Assembly: GCF_002554705.1 (NCBI RefSeq)
Contig: NZ_PDEP01000013.1
Location: forward strand, 1 to 64,000
Length of the DNA: 64,000 nucleotides
Origin: Longimonas halophila
Lineage (GTDB): Bacteria > Bacteroidota > Rhodothermia > Rhodothermales > Salinibacteraceae
Direction of reading: 5' to 3'
A program made the position numbers and the translations under genes. The notes beneath the pieces were generated by a model. That model had not been told where the DNA came from. It did not search any database and saw nothing but the letters and a program-made list of their open reading frames with translations. Shown here one piece after another: positions 42,666-52,105 of this stretch (position 1 is its first letter; each line of letters starts with the position of its first letter).

Positions 42666-43907
42666 CTACGACATCGGCCCAGCTGAAGCCCCGTCGGCGT
42701 AGCCGGTGAGTTCGACGTAGCCACGCCCCGAGAGGTCCGCCCCACCAGCGGTGCCGTCAATCTGCACCGCGCCCTCCCAATAGCGCACCGACACGTCCAT
42801 CTCTTGCCCCGGAAAGTACGACGTGATGGTGAGGTCGAGATCGTATTCGGGGATGCGCATCTGCCAGGCCACCGGGTACGTGCTTTCGCCGTCGAGGTCG
42901 CTTGTCCACGTATCGGTGACCTCCAGCTCCACATCTTCGCGTTCGATCAGGGTCGAGGAGCCGTCTTCCTCCACCAGAAGCCCTTTGCTGAAGGGGCTTG
43001 GCATGCCGTTGTCGTTGCGGAGCTGGTAGTACATGAGCTCGCGTCCGTCGTCGAACTGGAGCGAGAACCAGTCCCACCCTTCCTGATCCTCAGCGAGGGC
43101 GCTGGTGCTCCACTCGCGGTCCATCCAGCTCTGGCCCGTGACGTTCACCGTATCGCCCTCGACCATGACCTGGCCTTCGGTGTCCAGCCGCGTGTACGAG
43201 TAGTAATACGACGCATTGCCCGAGCCGGGCCCCTTCTGACTGAGGCCACGGTCCCCCTGAAAAACGGGCGGTTTCTGCGGCGTGACGGTCAGGTCGAAGC
43301 CCATCTCGTCGTCGCTCATCTGCAGGCGGAGCGGAAAGGTCGCGTCGTTGGGCGTGGCGGCAGGCGTCTGCTCAACGGGCGCGGCGCTGCGCATTTCCCA
43401 GTCGTTGAGCCAGACGCGAAAGGGCTGGGCGCGGGCCCCGGCGAGTCCGGCTCCGCCCCGCGCAAAGCGTTCAGCGCTGCGGTGCCAGGCGCGATCCATG
43501 GCACTCACGCCTACGTGGCTCATGTAGAACTGATTGGTGCGCCAGTCGGATGCCGTGGCGGGATCGCTGGACACGGGCGTGACCGTCGCCGAATCGGGCG
43601 GCGAGAGCGCAGAGCGGAAGATGGTAAACTTGAATCCGTACGCGTTGCCGTCGGCACCATCGAGATTGCCGGTAAAGTACCACCACTCGGTCTGGAAGCC
43701 GGGGTGCGGACCGTGGTCCTCGGGAAACGCGAAGTCAATCACGCGGTCGGCGCGGTCGTAGCCGGTGGTGTCGCTGCTGCCCATGGCCTCGGCGACGGAG
43801 GTGGTGGTGCGGACGGAGCTGTCGTCAACGCCCGGCTCCGAGAGCCAGTACGCGCCCAGCCCCAGCAGCAGCGCGATGGCGATGAGAATGAGTAAGGGAC
43901 GGTTCAT
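42666..43907 (-). CDS. AttH/CrtC-like lipocalin-fold protein
   Basis: The 413-aa protein starts with a signal anchor (LLILIAIALLLGLGAYWL) and carries the N-terminal lipocalin-like domain shared with carotenoid 1,2-hydratase (CrtC/AttH): HPGFQTEWWYFTGNLDG, then NQFYMSHVGVSAMDRAWH, and the second domain motif GQSWMDREWSTSALAEDQEGWDWFSLQFD is also present. The relatives act on hydrophobic compounds, but whether this one hydrates carotenoids is not known. The linker of residues 20-50 is Ser/Thr-rich. No carotenoid genes are nearby. Confidence 0.85.
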   Translation of the reverse strand: MNRPLLILIAIALLLGLGAYWLSEPGVDDSSVRTTTSVAEAMGSSDTTGYDRADRVIDFAFPEDHGPHPGFQTEWWYFTGNLDGADGNAYGFKFTIFRSALSPPDSATVTPVSSDPATASDWRTNQFYMSHVGVSAMDRAWHRSAERFARGGAGLAGARAQPFRVWLNDWEMRSAAPVEQTPAATPNDATFPLRLQMSDDEMGFDLTVTPQKPPVFQGDRGLSQKGPGSGNASYYYSYTRLDTEGQVMVEGDTVNVTGQSWMDREWSTSALAEDQEGWDWFSLQFDDGRELMYYQLRNDNGMPSPFSKGLLVEEDGSSTLIEREDVELEVTDTWTSDLDGESTYPVAWQMRIPEYDLDLTITSYFPGQEMDVSVRYWEGAVQIDGTAGGADLSGRGYVELTGYADGASAGPMS

Positions 43908-44056
43908 GGGCAGGCATTATGTGATACATTGGCGGATTGCTCGTCTGCAACGTTGTACCCTGGGCGCACGTTGGGCTGCAACGTCGGGGTCCCATCGGTT
44001 ATACACAAACTGTTGCAATTTCGGGGTATCCTGACCAGCTTATCCCTCAATCACAA

Positions 44057-44344
44057 TCAGGCCGAGACAAACTGCTTCACACGGATATTTTCTTCCTTCT
44101 CTCGGGCCCGAGATAGATCGTAGGCCATCTGGAGTTTTAGCCATGTTTCGGGCGTACTGCCAAACGCACGGGCCAGTCGAACAGCCATGTCGGGCGATAC
44201 GCCGGCATGGCCATTAAGAATCCGAGACAGGTTCTTGCGGTGAATTCCAAGTCCTTCAGCAGCTCCCGTGATGGTCAAATCCAATGGTTTGAGGCATTCC
44301 TCACGGATGATTTCTCCAGGATGCGGTGGATTGTGCATCGGCAT
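44057..44344 (-). CDS. higA: HigA-type antitoxin
   Basis: The 95-aa XRE-family protein begins [20 protein letters not shown], the hallmark of the HigA/VapI group, and has the helix-turn-helix [20 protein letters not shown] followed by [20 protein letters not shown]. It lies 26 bp after the toxin gene on the minus strand, the usual higBA order, and probably represses the operon by binding upstream of higB. A second methionine at 44338 could also be the start. Confidence 0.92.
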   Translation of the reverse strand: MPMHNPPHPGEIIREECLKPLDLTITGAAEGLGIHRKNLSRILNGHAGVSPDMAVRLARAFGSTPETWLKLQMAYDLSRAREKEENIRVKQFVSA

Positions 44345-44370
44345 AATCGTGGGCTTCGCTTTGTTCTGGT

Positions 44371-44649
44371 TCAGTGGTAGTCAACATAGTCAACGTCCGT
44401 TACATGACCCTCTACGAAGCGGAATATGACGCGCCAGTTTCCCGATACCTGTACGGCATAAAAGTCCTTGTACTCACCCTTCAAAGGATGAAGCCGGAAT
44501 CCCGGAAGATCTACCTCAGCGGGATAGGATGCCTGATCCAACACTCCAAGGATCCGTCTTAGCTTATTGGCATGGTCAGGATTGATCTTTGCTGCACTGT
44601 CATCCTTGTAGAGCTTTTTTAGTCCCTTGTGGCGGATTTTCTGAATCAC
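44371..44649 (-). CDS. higB: HigB/RelE-type toxin
   Basis: The 92-aa (GTG start) protein has the HigB pattern: [13 protein letters not shown] at the start, [32 protein letters not shown] and the conserved end [14 protein letters not shown], where the Arg belongs to the mRNA-cleaving site. HigB cuts mRNA on ribosomes. The GTG at 44649 matches family starts. The intact pair is on the same strand as the ABC exporter genes upstream but is separated by 125 bp. Confidence 0.92.
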   Translation of the reverse strand: MIQKIRHKGLKKLYKDDSAAKINPDHANKLRRILGVLDQASYPAEVDLPGFRLHPLKGEYKDFYAVQVSGNWRVIFRFVEGHVTDVDYVDYH

Positions 44650-44698
44650 GGACTGCTGATTTATTTAATCCGCTGTTTCTCTTTTTGGGCTGCGTAAC

Positions 44699-44710
44699 GT
44701 AACGCGTTAC
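44699..44710. promoter_or_regulatory. Perfect palindrome upstream of higB, candidate operator
   Basis: GTAACGCGTTAC is a perfect 12-bp palindrome 50 bp upstream of the higB start, preceded by a partial repeat (CGTAAC). HigA-type antitoxins bind such palindromes near their promoters, so autoregulation is plausible. Confidence 0.4.
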
Positions 44711-44774
44711 ACTTGTGCTTTACCCTTGAGGTTTCAGAAAAAGAAGTCGGAGGTGGCTATGTCTCGTTCACCCC

Positions 44775-47312
44775 TTACTCCTCTTTCAGCGCCAGCGCCG
44801 GGTTCGCGTTCGCCATCTGCCAGGCCGGGTAGAGGCCCGCCAGGAGCGCCGCCGCCACCGCTAAACCTACGGCCTGCAGGAGGATGCCGAGATCAACGTC
44901 CATCTGGAGCGTCCATCCAAACGAGCGCAGGTTGATGACGTAGATCAACACGTACGCCAGCGCATAGCCCAGCGGAAGCGATAGCAGGCCCGCAAACAGC
45001 CCCACGAGCCCCGTCTGCATACTTACGAGGCCGCCCACCTGCCCCGGCGTCATGCCCGAGGCGCGCATCACCGCAAACTCGCGGTTGCGCTCCAGCTGCA
45101 GCGCCATCAGCGCCGTAAGCACGCCGATGAACGCCACCACAATGGCCAGCAGGCGCAGCACATTCGTGACCGCAAACGTGCGATCGAAGATGTCGAGGGA
45201 GGCCGAGCGCAGCGCTTCGTTCGATTGGATGATCACATTCTGGATGCCACTTGCCTGCGTGCGCAGCTCCGCAATCAGCGCGTCGGTGTCTACGCCCGCC
45301 GCCGTGGTGACCGCCACCCCCGACACGCGCTCGTCGTCGTAGAGGCGGTCGTACACCGGGCGACTCATCATCACGCTGCCGGTGTCCGAGGCGTAGTCGA
45401 AGTAGACCGCCTGCACGAATACCTCATGCGGACCCCGATCGGTTTGCAGGGTCAGCGTATCGCCCACACCCACGTCGTAGCGGTTGCTGTACGGCTCGGA
45501 GACCAGCACCACGTCGTCGGTGGCAAATGCCGTCCACACCGCGCCGGTCTGCGCTTTGAGCGTGTAGGTGTCCGGGGTTTGCGGACCCGGCGTGATGGCA
45601 ATGAGATGCGTGGGGCCCACATCGGCGCTGATGTCCACGTGCCGCACGGTGTAGGCATTGCCCACGCCCTCGGCATTGCGAATGGCCTCTACCAGTGCGG
45701 GGTCGATGGTCGAGGTGGACTGCCGGAAGCTGGGACTGGGCGCCTGGATGTACACATCCGCCTGAAGCGACTGCTGCAGCCACGTCTCGACCGTCCCCCG
45801 AAAACTGTCGATCATAATGCCCACACCGATGGTCGAAGCCACCGCCACCGTGAGCGCGGCAATCGCCACGCCCGTGCGACTGAGCGTGCTCACCACGCCG
45901 CGTGCGGCCATGCGACCGAGCACTCCGGCTGCCGCATCCATAATCGGACGCGCCGCTTTGGCGAGTCCAAGCACGGCCAGTGGCGTCGCTGCCGTCACGC
46001 CCAGAATCAGGAAGAGCAAGCCCACGTAGCTCCACGCCAGACTGCCCTCGGCCAGTGCCAGGAGGGCTACGCCTGCGCCCACGAGTCCGGCACCGAAGAG
46101 TGCAAGCCACGGCGCCCGTCGTTGTATGTCGGATTCGGAGGTGGAGCGCTGCAGCACCATGCTTACCGGCGCATTGGCCGCCTCACGGGCCGGAAAGAGG
46201 GCCGCTACCAGCGTAAGTCCGAGCCCGAGTCCAGCGCCTTTCGCAAGCGTGAGGGGCGCAATTGAGAGCTGCTGCACGGTCACCACAAAGTAGAGGTCCG
46301 TGAGCGTGCGCGTGATGATCTGCACCAGGCCCTGCGCCAGGACAATGCCCGTCAGCACGCCGAGAATGGTGCCCGCCAGGCCGAGCAGCAGCGCCTCCGA
46401 CAGCACCAGTTGGAAGATCTCGCGCCGTGTAACGCCCAGCGCCCGCAGGCGCCCGATGAGCGGACGCCGCTGCACGACCGAGAACAGCATCGTGTTGTAG
46501 ATGAGAAACGCCCCCACCACCAGCGCGAGCAGACTCAGAGCTGTCAGGTTCAGGTCGAAGGCGCGGGTCATCTGCGCTACGGTGTCGGTGCGGGTGTCGG
46601 AGCGCTGGAGTTGCACCCCATCGGGCAGCGCCGCCCGTAACCGCTGTTCGGTGCCTTCGTCGTCGATGATCGCGTCGATGCGAGAGAGCTGGCCCTGCGC
46701 ATCCAGCAGACGCTGAGCCGTAGCAATGTCGGTCACGATCAGGTTCTCGACAGCGCGGCGGCTGCGTTCGTCGTCGGGCTGCAGCACGCCCATGAGTTGC
46801 ACGGTGCGGGTGCGGCCCTCTACCGAGAGGGCCAGCGAGTCGCCCGGTGCCACGCCGATCTGCTCGGCGGTCTGCGCGCCCAGCAGCACGGTGGAGCGAT
46901 TCAACAGCGGCTCCAGCTCCAGATCGCTGTCGGGCCCGAAGCCCGCGTACGGACGAAACGGGCCCTCGGCGAACGGGTCCACGCCCAGCAGCTGAAACGT
47001 GCGCGACTCAGCGGTGCCCTCGACCGTGGCGTATCCTTCGACCACCGGTGCGATGGTGCGAAAGCCGTGCTCGGTGCGCAAGTCGCGATACACCGACTGG
47101 TCGAGTCCGGCCCCTGCGCCCACCACCTGATGCGTGGCCTCGCCGGTTACGGTGCTGGTGGAGAGGCGGAAGGCGTCCGAGGCGCTGGTGTTGGCCAGAT
47201 CAATCGCCACAACGATCGCGACGCCCAGCGCAATGCCCAGCACCGAGAGTGCCATCAGCCATGGGCGGCTGCGTAGGTATTGCAGGCTGGAGCGCGAAAG
47301 TAGAGACGTCAT
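44775..47312 (-). CDS. ABC transporter permease, FtsX/LolC type with two FtsX domains
   Basis: The 845-aa protein starts MTSLLSRSSLQYLRSRPWLM and has the layout of large MacB/LolC-like permeases: one TM helix, a large periplasmic domain (residues 45-250), three TM helices (FtsX domain 1, LTALSLLALVVGAFLIYNTM), a second TM block (AGLVGAGVALLALAEGS), another periplasmic domain, and a final three-helix FtsX domain. The first membrane segment is followed by the VAIDLANTSASDAFRLST motif. With the ATPase at 47323-48021 it makes an exporter of lipoproteins, lipids or drugs; the cargo is unknown. Confidence 0.92.
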   Translation of the reverse strand: MTSLLSRSSLQYLRSRPWLMALSVLGIALGVAIVVAIDLANTSASDAFRLSTSTVTGEATHQVVGAGAGLDQSVYRDLRTEHGFRTIAPVVEGYATVEGTAESRTFQLLGVDPFAEGPFRPYAGFGPDSDLELEPLLNRSTVLLGAQTAEQIGVAPGDSLALSVEGRTRTVQLMGVLQPDDERSRRAVENLIVTDIATAQRLLDAQGQLSRIDAIIDDEGTEQRLRAALPDGVQLQRSDTRTDTVAQMTRAFDLNLTALSLLALVVGAFLIYNTMLFSVVQRRPLIGRLRALGVTRREIFQLVLSEALLLGLAGTILGVLTGIVLAQGLVQIITRTLTDLYFVVTVQQLSIAPLTLAKGAGLGLGLTLVAALFPAREAANAPVSMVLQRSTSESDIQRRAPWLALFGAGLVGAGVALLALAEGSLAWSYVGLLFLILGVTAATPLAVLGLAKAARPIMDAAAGVLGRMAARGVVSTLSRTGVAIAALTVAVASTIGVGIMIDSFRGTVETWLQQSLQADVYIQAPSPSFRQSTSTIDPALVEAIRNAEGVGNAYTVRHVDISADVGPTHLIAITPGPQTPDTYTLKAQTGAVWTAFATDDVVLVSEPYSNRYDVGVGDTLTLQTDRGPHEVFVQAVYFDYASDTGSVMMSRPVYDRLYDDERVSGVAVTTAAGVDTDALIAELRTQASGIQNVIIQSNEALRSASLDIFDRTFAVTNVLRLLAIVVAFIGVLTALMALQLERNREFAVMRASGMTPGQVGGLVSMQTGLVGLFAGLLSLPLGYALAYVLIYVINLRSFGWTLQMDVDLGILLQAVGLAVAAALLAGLYPAWQMANANPALALKEE

Positions 47313-47322
47313 GAGGGGTGGG

Positions 47323-48021
47323 CTACGCGGCGAGAATAGCGCTGAGGGGACCGTCGTGCAACAGGCCGTTATGCAGGGTGAGGGTGCGGTCGGCCTGCTG
47401 AGCCAGCTGCTGATCGTGCGTGGCAATGAGCAGCGTGGTGTCGTGCTCATCCACCAGGTCGGTAAGGAGGCGCAGCACCTGCGTGCCGGTTTCGTAGTCG
47501 AGGCTGCCGGTGGGCTCATCGGCCAGGATGAGCAGCGGATGATGCGCCAGAGCTCGTGCAATCGCCACGCGCTGCTGCTCGCCGCCCGAGAGCCGGTCCG
47601 GATAGCTGTCGCCGCGGTCGGGCAATCCCACGCGGTCGAGCAAGTGCGCCACGCGGTCGGTGGCGGTGTCAGACTGCCCGCTTAGCTCCAACGGCAGCGC
47701 AATGTTTTCGGCGACGGTGAGCGTGGGGATCAAATTGAGCGACTGAAAGACGAAGCCGATTTCGCTGCGCCGGAAGCGCGTGCGCTCCGTATCCGAGAGC
47801 GTGGTCAGGTCCGTGTCGTTATACTGGATGCGCCCGCTATCGGGCCGGTCGATGCCGCTAATCAGATTCAGCAGCGTACTCTTGCCCGCGCCGCTGCGTC
47901 CCATAAGCACCACGAAGGCGCCCGCGTCGATGGTGGCCGCTACCCCGTCGAGTACAGTCCGGCGCGTGGTGCCCTCGTCGAAGGATTTTCGGACATCGGA
48001 AAGCTGAAGCAGCACGGCCAT
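47323..48021 (-). CDS. ABC transporter ATP-binding protein, LolD/MacB type
   Basis: The 232-aa ATPase has Walker A in LMGRSGAGKSTLLNLISGID, the Q loop FVFQSLNLIPTLTVAEN, signature LSGGEQQRVAIARAL, Walker B LILADEPTGSLD and the switch His in LLIATHDQQLA. This is the set typical of the LolD/MacB class. It precedes the permease by 10 bp on the same strand and is its partner. Confidence 0.95.
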   Translation of the reverse strand: MAVLLQLSDVRKSFDEGTTRRTVLDGVAATIDAGAFVVLMGRSGAGKSTLLNLISGIDRPDSGRIQYNDTDLTTLSDTERTRFRRSEIGFVFQSLNLIPTLTVAENIALPLELSGQSDTATDRVAHLLDRVGLPDRGDSYPDRLSGGEQQRVAIARALAHHPLLILADEPTGSLDYETGTQVLRLLTDLVDEHDTTLLIATHDQQLAQQADRTLTLHNGLLHDGPLSAILAA

Positions 48022-48164
48022 AGGCAGATAGAAAAAGGCGGAGGCAATTGCAGTCGTATGTGACCTTACGGTGTGCCGGTAGGTTCAGGGGGAGGCGAAG
48101 GCGTGTGCGCTTCGTTACAGAGATTCGCGGCGCCTTGATCGATCCCAATGGCAAAACCCGGACA

Positions 48165-48353
48165 GGTAGTGGATAGACGTTAAGTGATCGCTCTCCCAAT
48201 AATAATCTTTCCTGCGGCGAACGGTCCCCCGTTCGCTCCCGTCAGCCGCGCCGGAGACGTCCGCACCGGGGGGCTCCCAGCACCGATAGCGTTCGGTGCA
48301 AGTTCTCCGGCTACTGGTATATTTGGTCCATCACGTAGCGTTGAACCGCTACC
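48165..48353. mobile_element. MITE-like element, copy B
   Basis: The 189-bp element has ends GGTAGTGG...TAAGTGAT (48165-48188) and, reversed, GGTAGCGG...ACGTGAT (48330-48353). Flanking octamers CCCGGACA and CTCGGACA differ at one base. Its interior shares the GCGAACGGTCCCCCGTTCGC hairpin and CTCCGGCTACTGGTATATT with copy A. The rest of 48022-48669 holds no gene. Confidence 0.85.
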
Positions 48354-48669
48354 CTCGGACACTGCGTTTCCTATGTATCCAGTGCAGATTGCCTGCAAAT
48401 CCGTGAACTCAAATCTCAAGAGCACCTGCTCCAAATTTCGGTTCTGGCAACAGTTCGGGTCTATCGGCGACTCAAGGGGGCGTTCCAGCTGTTTTACGGC
48501 CTGGAAACGACCTGGACTCTTGCGAACTACTACCGCCAACTCTATAATCTCAGGACTCAATCAAACATACAGGCCCGTCGCGCTTTATCATCGCGTTTTG
48601 GAACGCACCGAAACCGGTGGAGGTTTGACACGCTTGTACCGGTTTTCTGCATTGCATTCTCCCTTCGCT

Positions 48670-48861
48670 ATGGGTCTGTTTACCGCCGGGCGCGGTCCAC
48701 GCAGCTATGAGTATGAACCGCGCCGCTACGACTCTTCCGATGATGACGACATCAAGCGCCGCATGCGCAGCGGACGTCGCGACCGCCGTCGCCGTCCTAC
48801 CGATCTGCTTTATCTGGCCGGGCTGCTGGCGCTCTCGCTCTTTATCTACTTCTCGTTGTAG
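48670..48861 (+). CDS. Small conserved membrane protein upstream of mutL
   Basis: The 63-aa protein begins MGLFTAGRGPRSYEYEPRRY, then a basic stretch (RRMRSGRRDRRRRPTDLL) and one C-terminal membrane segment (LYLAGLLALSLFIYFSL). Short proteins of this shape upstream of mutL are found in Bacteroidota, as I remember; function is unknown. It ends 9 bp before mutL, which suggests one transcript. Confidence 0.72.
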   Translation: MGLFTAGRGPRSYEYEPRRYDSSDDDDIKRRMRSGRRDRRRRPTDLLYLAGLLALSLFIYFSL

Positions 48862-48870
48862 CGTCCCCGC

Positions 48871-50844
48871 ATGGCTGATTCTTCTGCACCAGATGCCCGA
48901 GACGCTCCCCCCGACGCGGGCAACCGAGACACGAGCAACGACGGTCTCATTCGGCAGCTGCCCGACGTGCTCGCCAACAAAATTGCCGCGGGCGAGGTCG
49001 TGCAGCGCCCCGCCTCCGTCGTCAAAGAGCTAATCGAGAACGCGCTCGACGCCGGGGCCTCTCGCATCACCGTGCGCATCAAAGACGCCGGACGCACGCT
49101 CATCCAGGTCACCGACGACGGCTGCGGCATGAGCCGGGCCGATGCCAAGCGCTCTTTCCAGCGTCACGCCACCAGCAAGATTCGAGGCATCGACGACCTG
49201 GAGCGCATCCGTACGCTCGGGTTTCGCGGCGAGGCCCTCGCCTCCATCGGCGCCGTCGCGCAGGTCGAACTCAAAACGCGCCGTGTAGAGGACGACATCG
49301 GCACGCTCGTGCAGATGAACGGCGGTACGATGGAGACCCATCGCCCGTGCGCCACCCCGGCGGGCACCACCATCTCGGTGCGCAACCTCTTCTACAACGT
49401 GCCCGCGCGTCGCAACTTCCTAAAAACGCCGGCCACGGAGATGAAGCACATCTCCGACACCATCTACCAGCAGGCCCTCGCCCATCCCGGCGTGCACATC
49501 GAACTCGACCACGACGACCGCTCCATCGTGCAGTGCGAAGCCGCCACTGCGCAGGACGACCACGAGCGGCTCCGCTTTCGTATCCGCCAGCTCTGGACCG
49601 AAGACCGCGCCGCCACCCTCCTGCCCGTCTCCGATGCATCCAGCTACCTGCGCGTGTGGGGGCTTGTGGCGCACCCCGAGCGCGTCAAATCCACCCGCGA
49701 GGACCAGTTTCTTTTCGTGAACGACCGCGCCATCCAGGATCGCTACCTCAGCCATGCCGTGCGCAAAGCCTACGGCGACTGGCTCCCCGACAAGGCCTTC
49801 CCGTTCTTCACCCTGTTCCTGGAGCTCGACCCCGAACGCGTTGACGTCAACGTGCACCCCACCAAGGCCGAGGTCAAGTTTGAAGACGAAAGCGGCATCT
49901 ACGGCCTCCTCCGCAGCAGCGTGCGCGAGGCCCTCAAAACACAGTTCACCACCCCGCAGTTCGACCCGTGCGAGGCCGACGCGTCCGCAACAAGCGGAGG
50001 AGCGTCCGGAGCCCCGTCGTCCTCACGCCCCACGCCCGTATCGTTTGGAGATGCAGAGCCGTCTGCCTCCCCCACCACCTCGTCACGGTCGTCTTCAGGA
50101 TCGCGCTCCGCCCCATCATCGGGCAGCGCACCCACCGGTTCCCGCGCCAATGCAGGGGCCACAGCATCGCAAAGCGGCCCGCTCGGCCCCCTCACCGACC
50201 GTCTGTACCGCCCCGAAGACGAAGTGGATGCCGACGCATCTGATGAAGACACAAGCGCTCCCAAGTCCACGCCCGGACATGGACCCGTGTGGGTGCTGCA
50301 CGGGCGCTACCTGCTCGTGCCCATCGACGAAGGGCTGATGGTGGTCGATCCACGGGCTGCGCACCGGCGTATTCTGTACGAGCGCTATCAGGCACGCCTG
50401 CAGCAAGAGAGCGGCGAGTCGCAGCAGCTGCTCTTTGCCGAAACCATCGACCTCTCCGTGCAAGAAGCCGAGCGCTTCGAGGGGCTGCAGGACGAACTGG
50501 CTCACGTTGGCTTCGATGCCGAATCCCTCAGCGGACGCACCGTGGCCCTCCGCGGCATCCCGCCCAAGCTCGACACCGAGCGCGCTGTCGACGCCTTCCG
50601 CGCGCTCCTTAGCGATGACGACAGCACTCCCGAATCCGCCACCGAAACGCGCCACAAAGCCTGGGCCCGCACCCTGGCCAGCCGCCAGGCCCTCGACCGG
50701 GTGGGCGACTGGGCGCTGGAAGAGCGGCGCGCGTTCATCCGCACGCTCTGGCAGTGCGAGGTCCCCTACGTTGACCCCAGCGGCACGCCTACACTCATCC
50801 GTCTCTCCCTCGACGAAGTCGGCGCGCTGCTGAACAAGGCGTAA
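48871..50844 (+). CDS. mutL: DNA mismatch repair protein MutL, endonuclease site degenerate
   Basis: MutL links mismatch recognition to strand removal. The 657-aa protein has an intact N-terminal GHKL ATPase: ELIENALDAGA (about 52-62), DDGCGM, GFRGEALASI and a VNVHPTKAEV segment. A Ser/Thr/Pro-rich linker runs from about 370 to 450. In the dimerisation domain the endonuclease motif DQHAX2EX4E reads DPRAAHRRILYE (from residue 493). The ACR motif reads LASRQ (Ser at about 604), and the CPHGRP motif reads DPSGTP (from residue 635). All the metal-binding positions of those three motifs except the first Asp and last Glu are changed, so this MutL is probably not a nuclease. Confidence 0.95.
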   Translation: MADSSAPDARDAPPDAGNRDTSNDGLIRQLPDVLANKIAAGEVVQRPASVVKELIENALDAGASRITVRIKDAGRTLIQVTDDGCGMSRADAKRSFQRHATSKIRGIDDLERIRTLGFRGEALASIGAVAQVELKTRRVEDDIGTLVQMNGGTMETHRPCATPAGTTISVRNLFYNVPARRNFLKTPATEMKHISDTIYQQALAHPGVHIELDHDDRSIVQCEAATAQDDHERLRFRIRQLWTEDRAATLLPVSDASSYLRVWGLVAHPERVKSTREDQFLFVNDRAIQDRYLSHAVRKAYGDWLPDKAFPFFTLFLELDPERVDVNVHPTKAEVKFEDESGIYGLLRSSVREALKTQFTTPQFDPCEADASATSGGASGAPSSSRPTPVSFGDAEPSASPTTSSRSSSGSRSAPSSGSAPTGSRANAGATASQSGPLGPLTDRLYRPEDEVDADASDEDTSAPKSTPGHGPVWVLHGRYLLVPIDEGLMVVDPRAAHRRILYERYQARLQQESGESQQLLFAETIDLSVQEAERFEGLQDELAHVGFDAESLSGRTVALRGIPPKLDTERAVDAFRALLSDDDSTPESATETRHKAWARTLASRQALDRVGDWALEERRAFIRTLWQCEVPYVDPSGTPTLIRLSLDEVGALLNKA

Positions 50845-51006
50845 TCGGGCGCTGGATACGTTGGGTAGTGTGCTAACTTTTCGGCATACATTGCGCCTCC
50901 TCTCTGCAGTCTCATTCCGATCCCGACGGCAGTCGTGAGAGGAACCTCCTGCACCTTTGGAACGCTCCTTCGGGCGCTCGTCACGTAATCATGCCCTTTC
51001 CATTAA

Positions 51007-51627
51007 TCAATATTCCGTCCCTCCTCCCCAATTGCGCTCAAATGCAAGCTCAGTCCGATCTGATTTTACACCGGGCACAATGGGGCCACGGGCATCCACA
51101 ATGCGTAGAGCCTCGCGCGAATGCACCCAGTAGAGATCGCCACCTGCATTGCGCACCGAGTCTACCTGCACACTTGCGCTAATTGACGGATAATCGCTTC
51201 GCATGGGCCCTTCTTCGAGCACCACGCGCCAGGACTGCTCGAAGAGACGGTCGGCCTCAAATTCAGCCCGCGCCGAATCTGTGGAAAGAGACGTTTCCAC
51301 GCATAGCGCCGGTTCGCTGCTCTGGAAGCATCCGGTGGAGTCTTGAACCGGGGCAATTGTGCGTAGCATGTAGGCTTGGCTAACCAGATTGACCCGCCCA
51401 ACCCCCGACACAGTTGGATACGCGCGCACCGTCACGGTAAACGTATCCCGGTCGGCTACAAGGCCCGGCATATCAAGGGTTGCTTCGTCATCCTCGAACA
51501 GGGTTACAGGCGCGGCGCGATGGCAATCGTCGCATGCGCTGAACTCGCATCCAGTCAGCAGTGCAAGCGAAACGACCACGGCCCTCAACGCCCATGAAAT
51601 GGACTGATGCATCGTATTTAACGGCAT
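51007..51627 (-). CDS. Lipoprotein of unknown function
   Basis: The protein (206 aa from 51627) has a lipoprotein signal MHQSISWALRAVVVSLALL with TGC, then a Cys-containing beta-rich region (AYPTVSGVGRVNLVSQAY, CFQSSEPALCVETSLSTD) and a C-terminal part with YWVHSREALRIVDARGP. The start at 51627 is backed by GGAGGAAGG upstream; a methionine at 51612 is the alternative. I recognise no family. The leader is strikingly like that of the propeller lipoprotein at 59763-60992. Confidence 0.72.
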   Translation of the reverse strand: MPLNTMHQSISWALRAVVVSLALLTGCEFSACDDCHRAAPVTLFEDDEATLDMPGLVADRDTFTVTVRAYPTVSGVGRVNLVSQAYMLRTIAPVQDSTGCFQSSEPALCVETSLSTDSARAEFEADRLFEQSWRVVLEEGPMRSDYPSISASVQVDSVRNAGGDLYWVHSREALRIVDARGPIVPGVKSDRTELAFERNWGGGTEY

Positions 51628-51686
51628 GTGCAGGTTTCCTTCCTCCTTTGTTGATCGCCGCCTTGTGGCAGAGTGCACGGTCCTGA

Positions 51687-51765
51687 CATCCCCCATTCCC
51701 TCACGCTGTTCGGGCGTTTCCCCCTTCGCGAAGGGGGAAATGTCGCGCAGCGACAAAGGGGGATG
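51687..51765. repeat. Nested hairpin repeat
   Basis: CATCCCCC (51687-51694) faces GGGGGATG (51758-51765) around a perfect palindrome at 51717-51740 (TTTCCCCCTTCG / CGAAGGGGGAAA). The segment ATGTCGCGCAGCGACA follows. A closely related unit lies inside mobile element D. It stands between the lipoprotein gene and the TonB receptor gene, a stretch (51628-52105) with no gene. Confidence 0.75.
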
Positions 51766-52105
51766 CCCAACCGGGAAGGACCATCGAAAAACCCGCACAC
51801 TGCGTTATTTAAGTTTGATGTGCTGAAAATGGCACCCGGTACCAACATATCAAATCCGCGGCAAATACGCTAACGCGCCGAAAAGTGTGCTCCCAGGTTC
51901 ATGATCCAACAGGGATGGTTATCGGGCAGTAGCGCAGTTCTATGTGATGGTGAACGTCCTCAGTAGCCGAAGACGGGGGCACGAGACGCTCCCCTACCCC
52001 CACTCAACGCCGCACGCCGCGGCTCACCGATTGGGGCCGAACGGCTGGCTGGGCCGCGCATGAATCCAAGCACCTCGCTGTTCTCTGGTGCTCCCGCCAT
52101 GCGCT

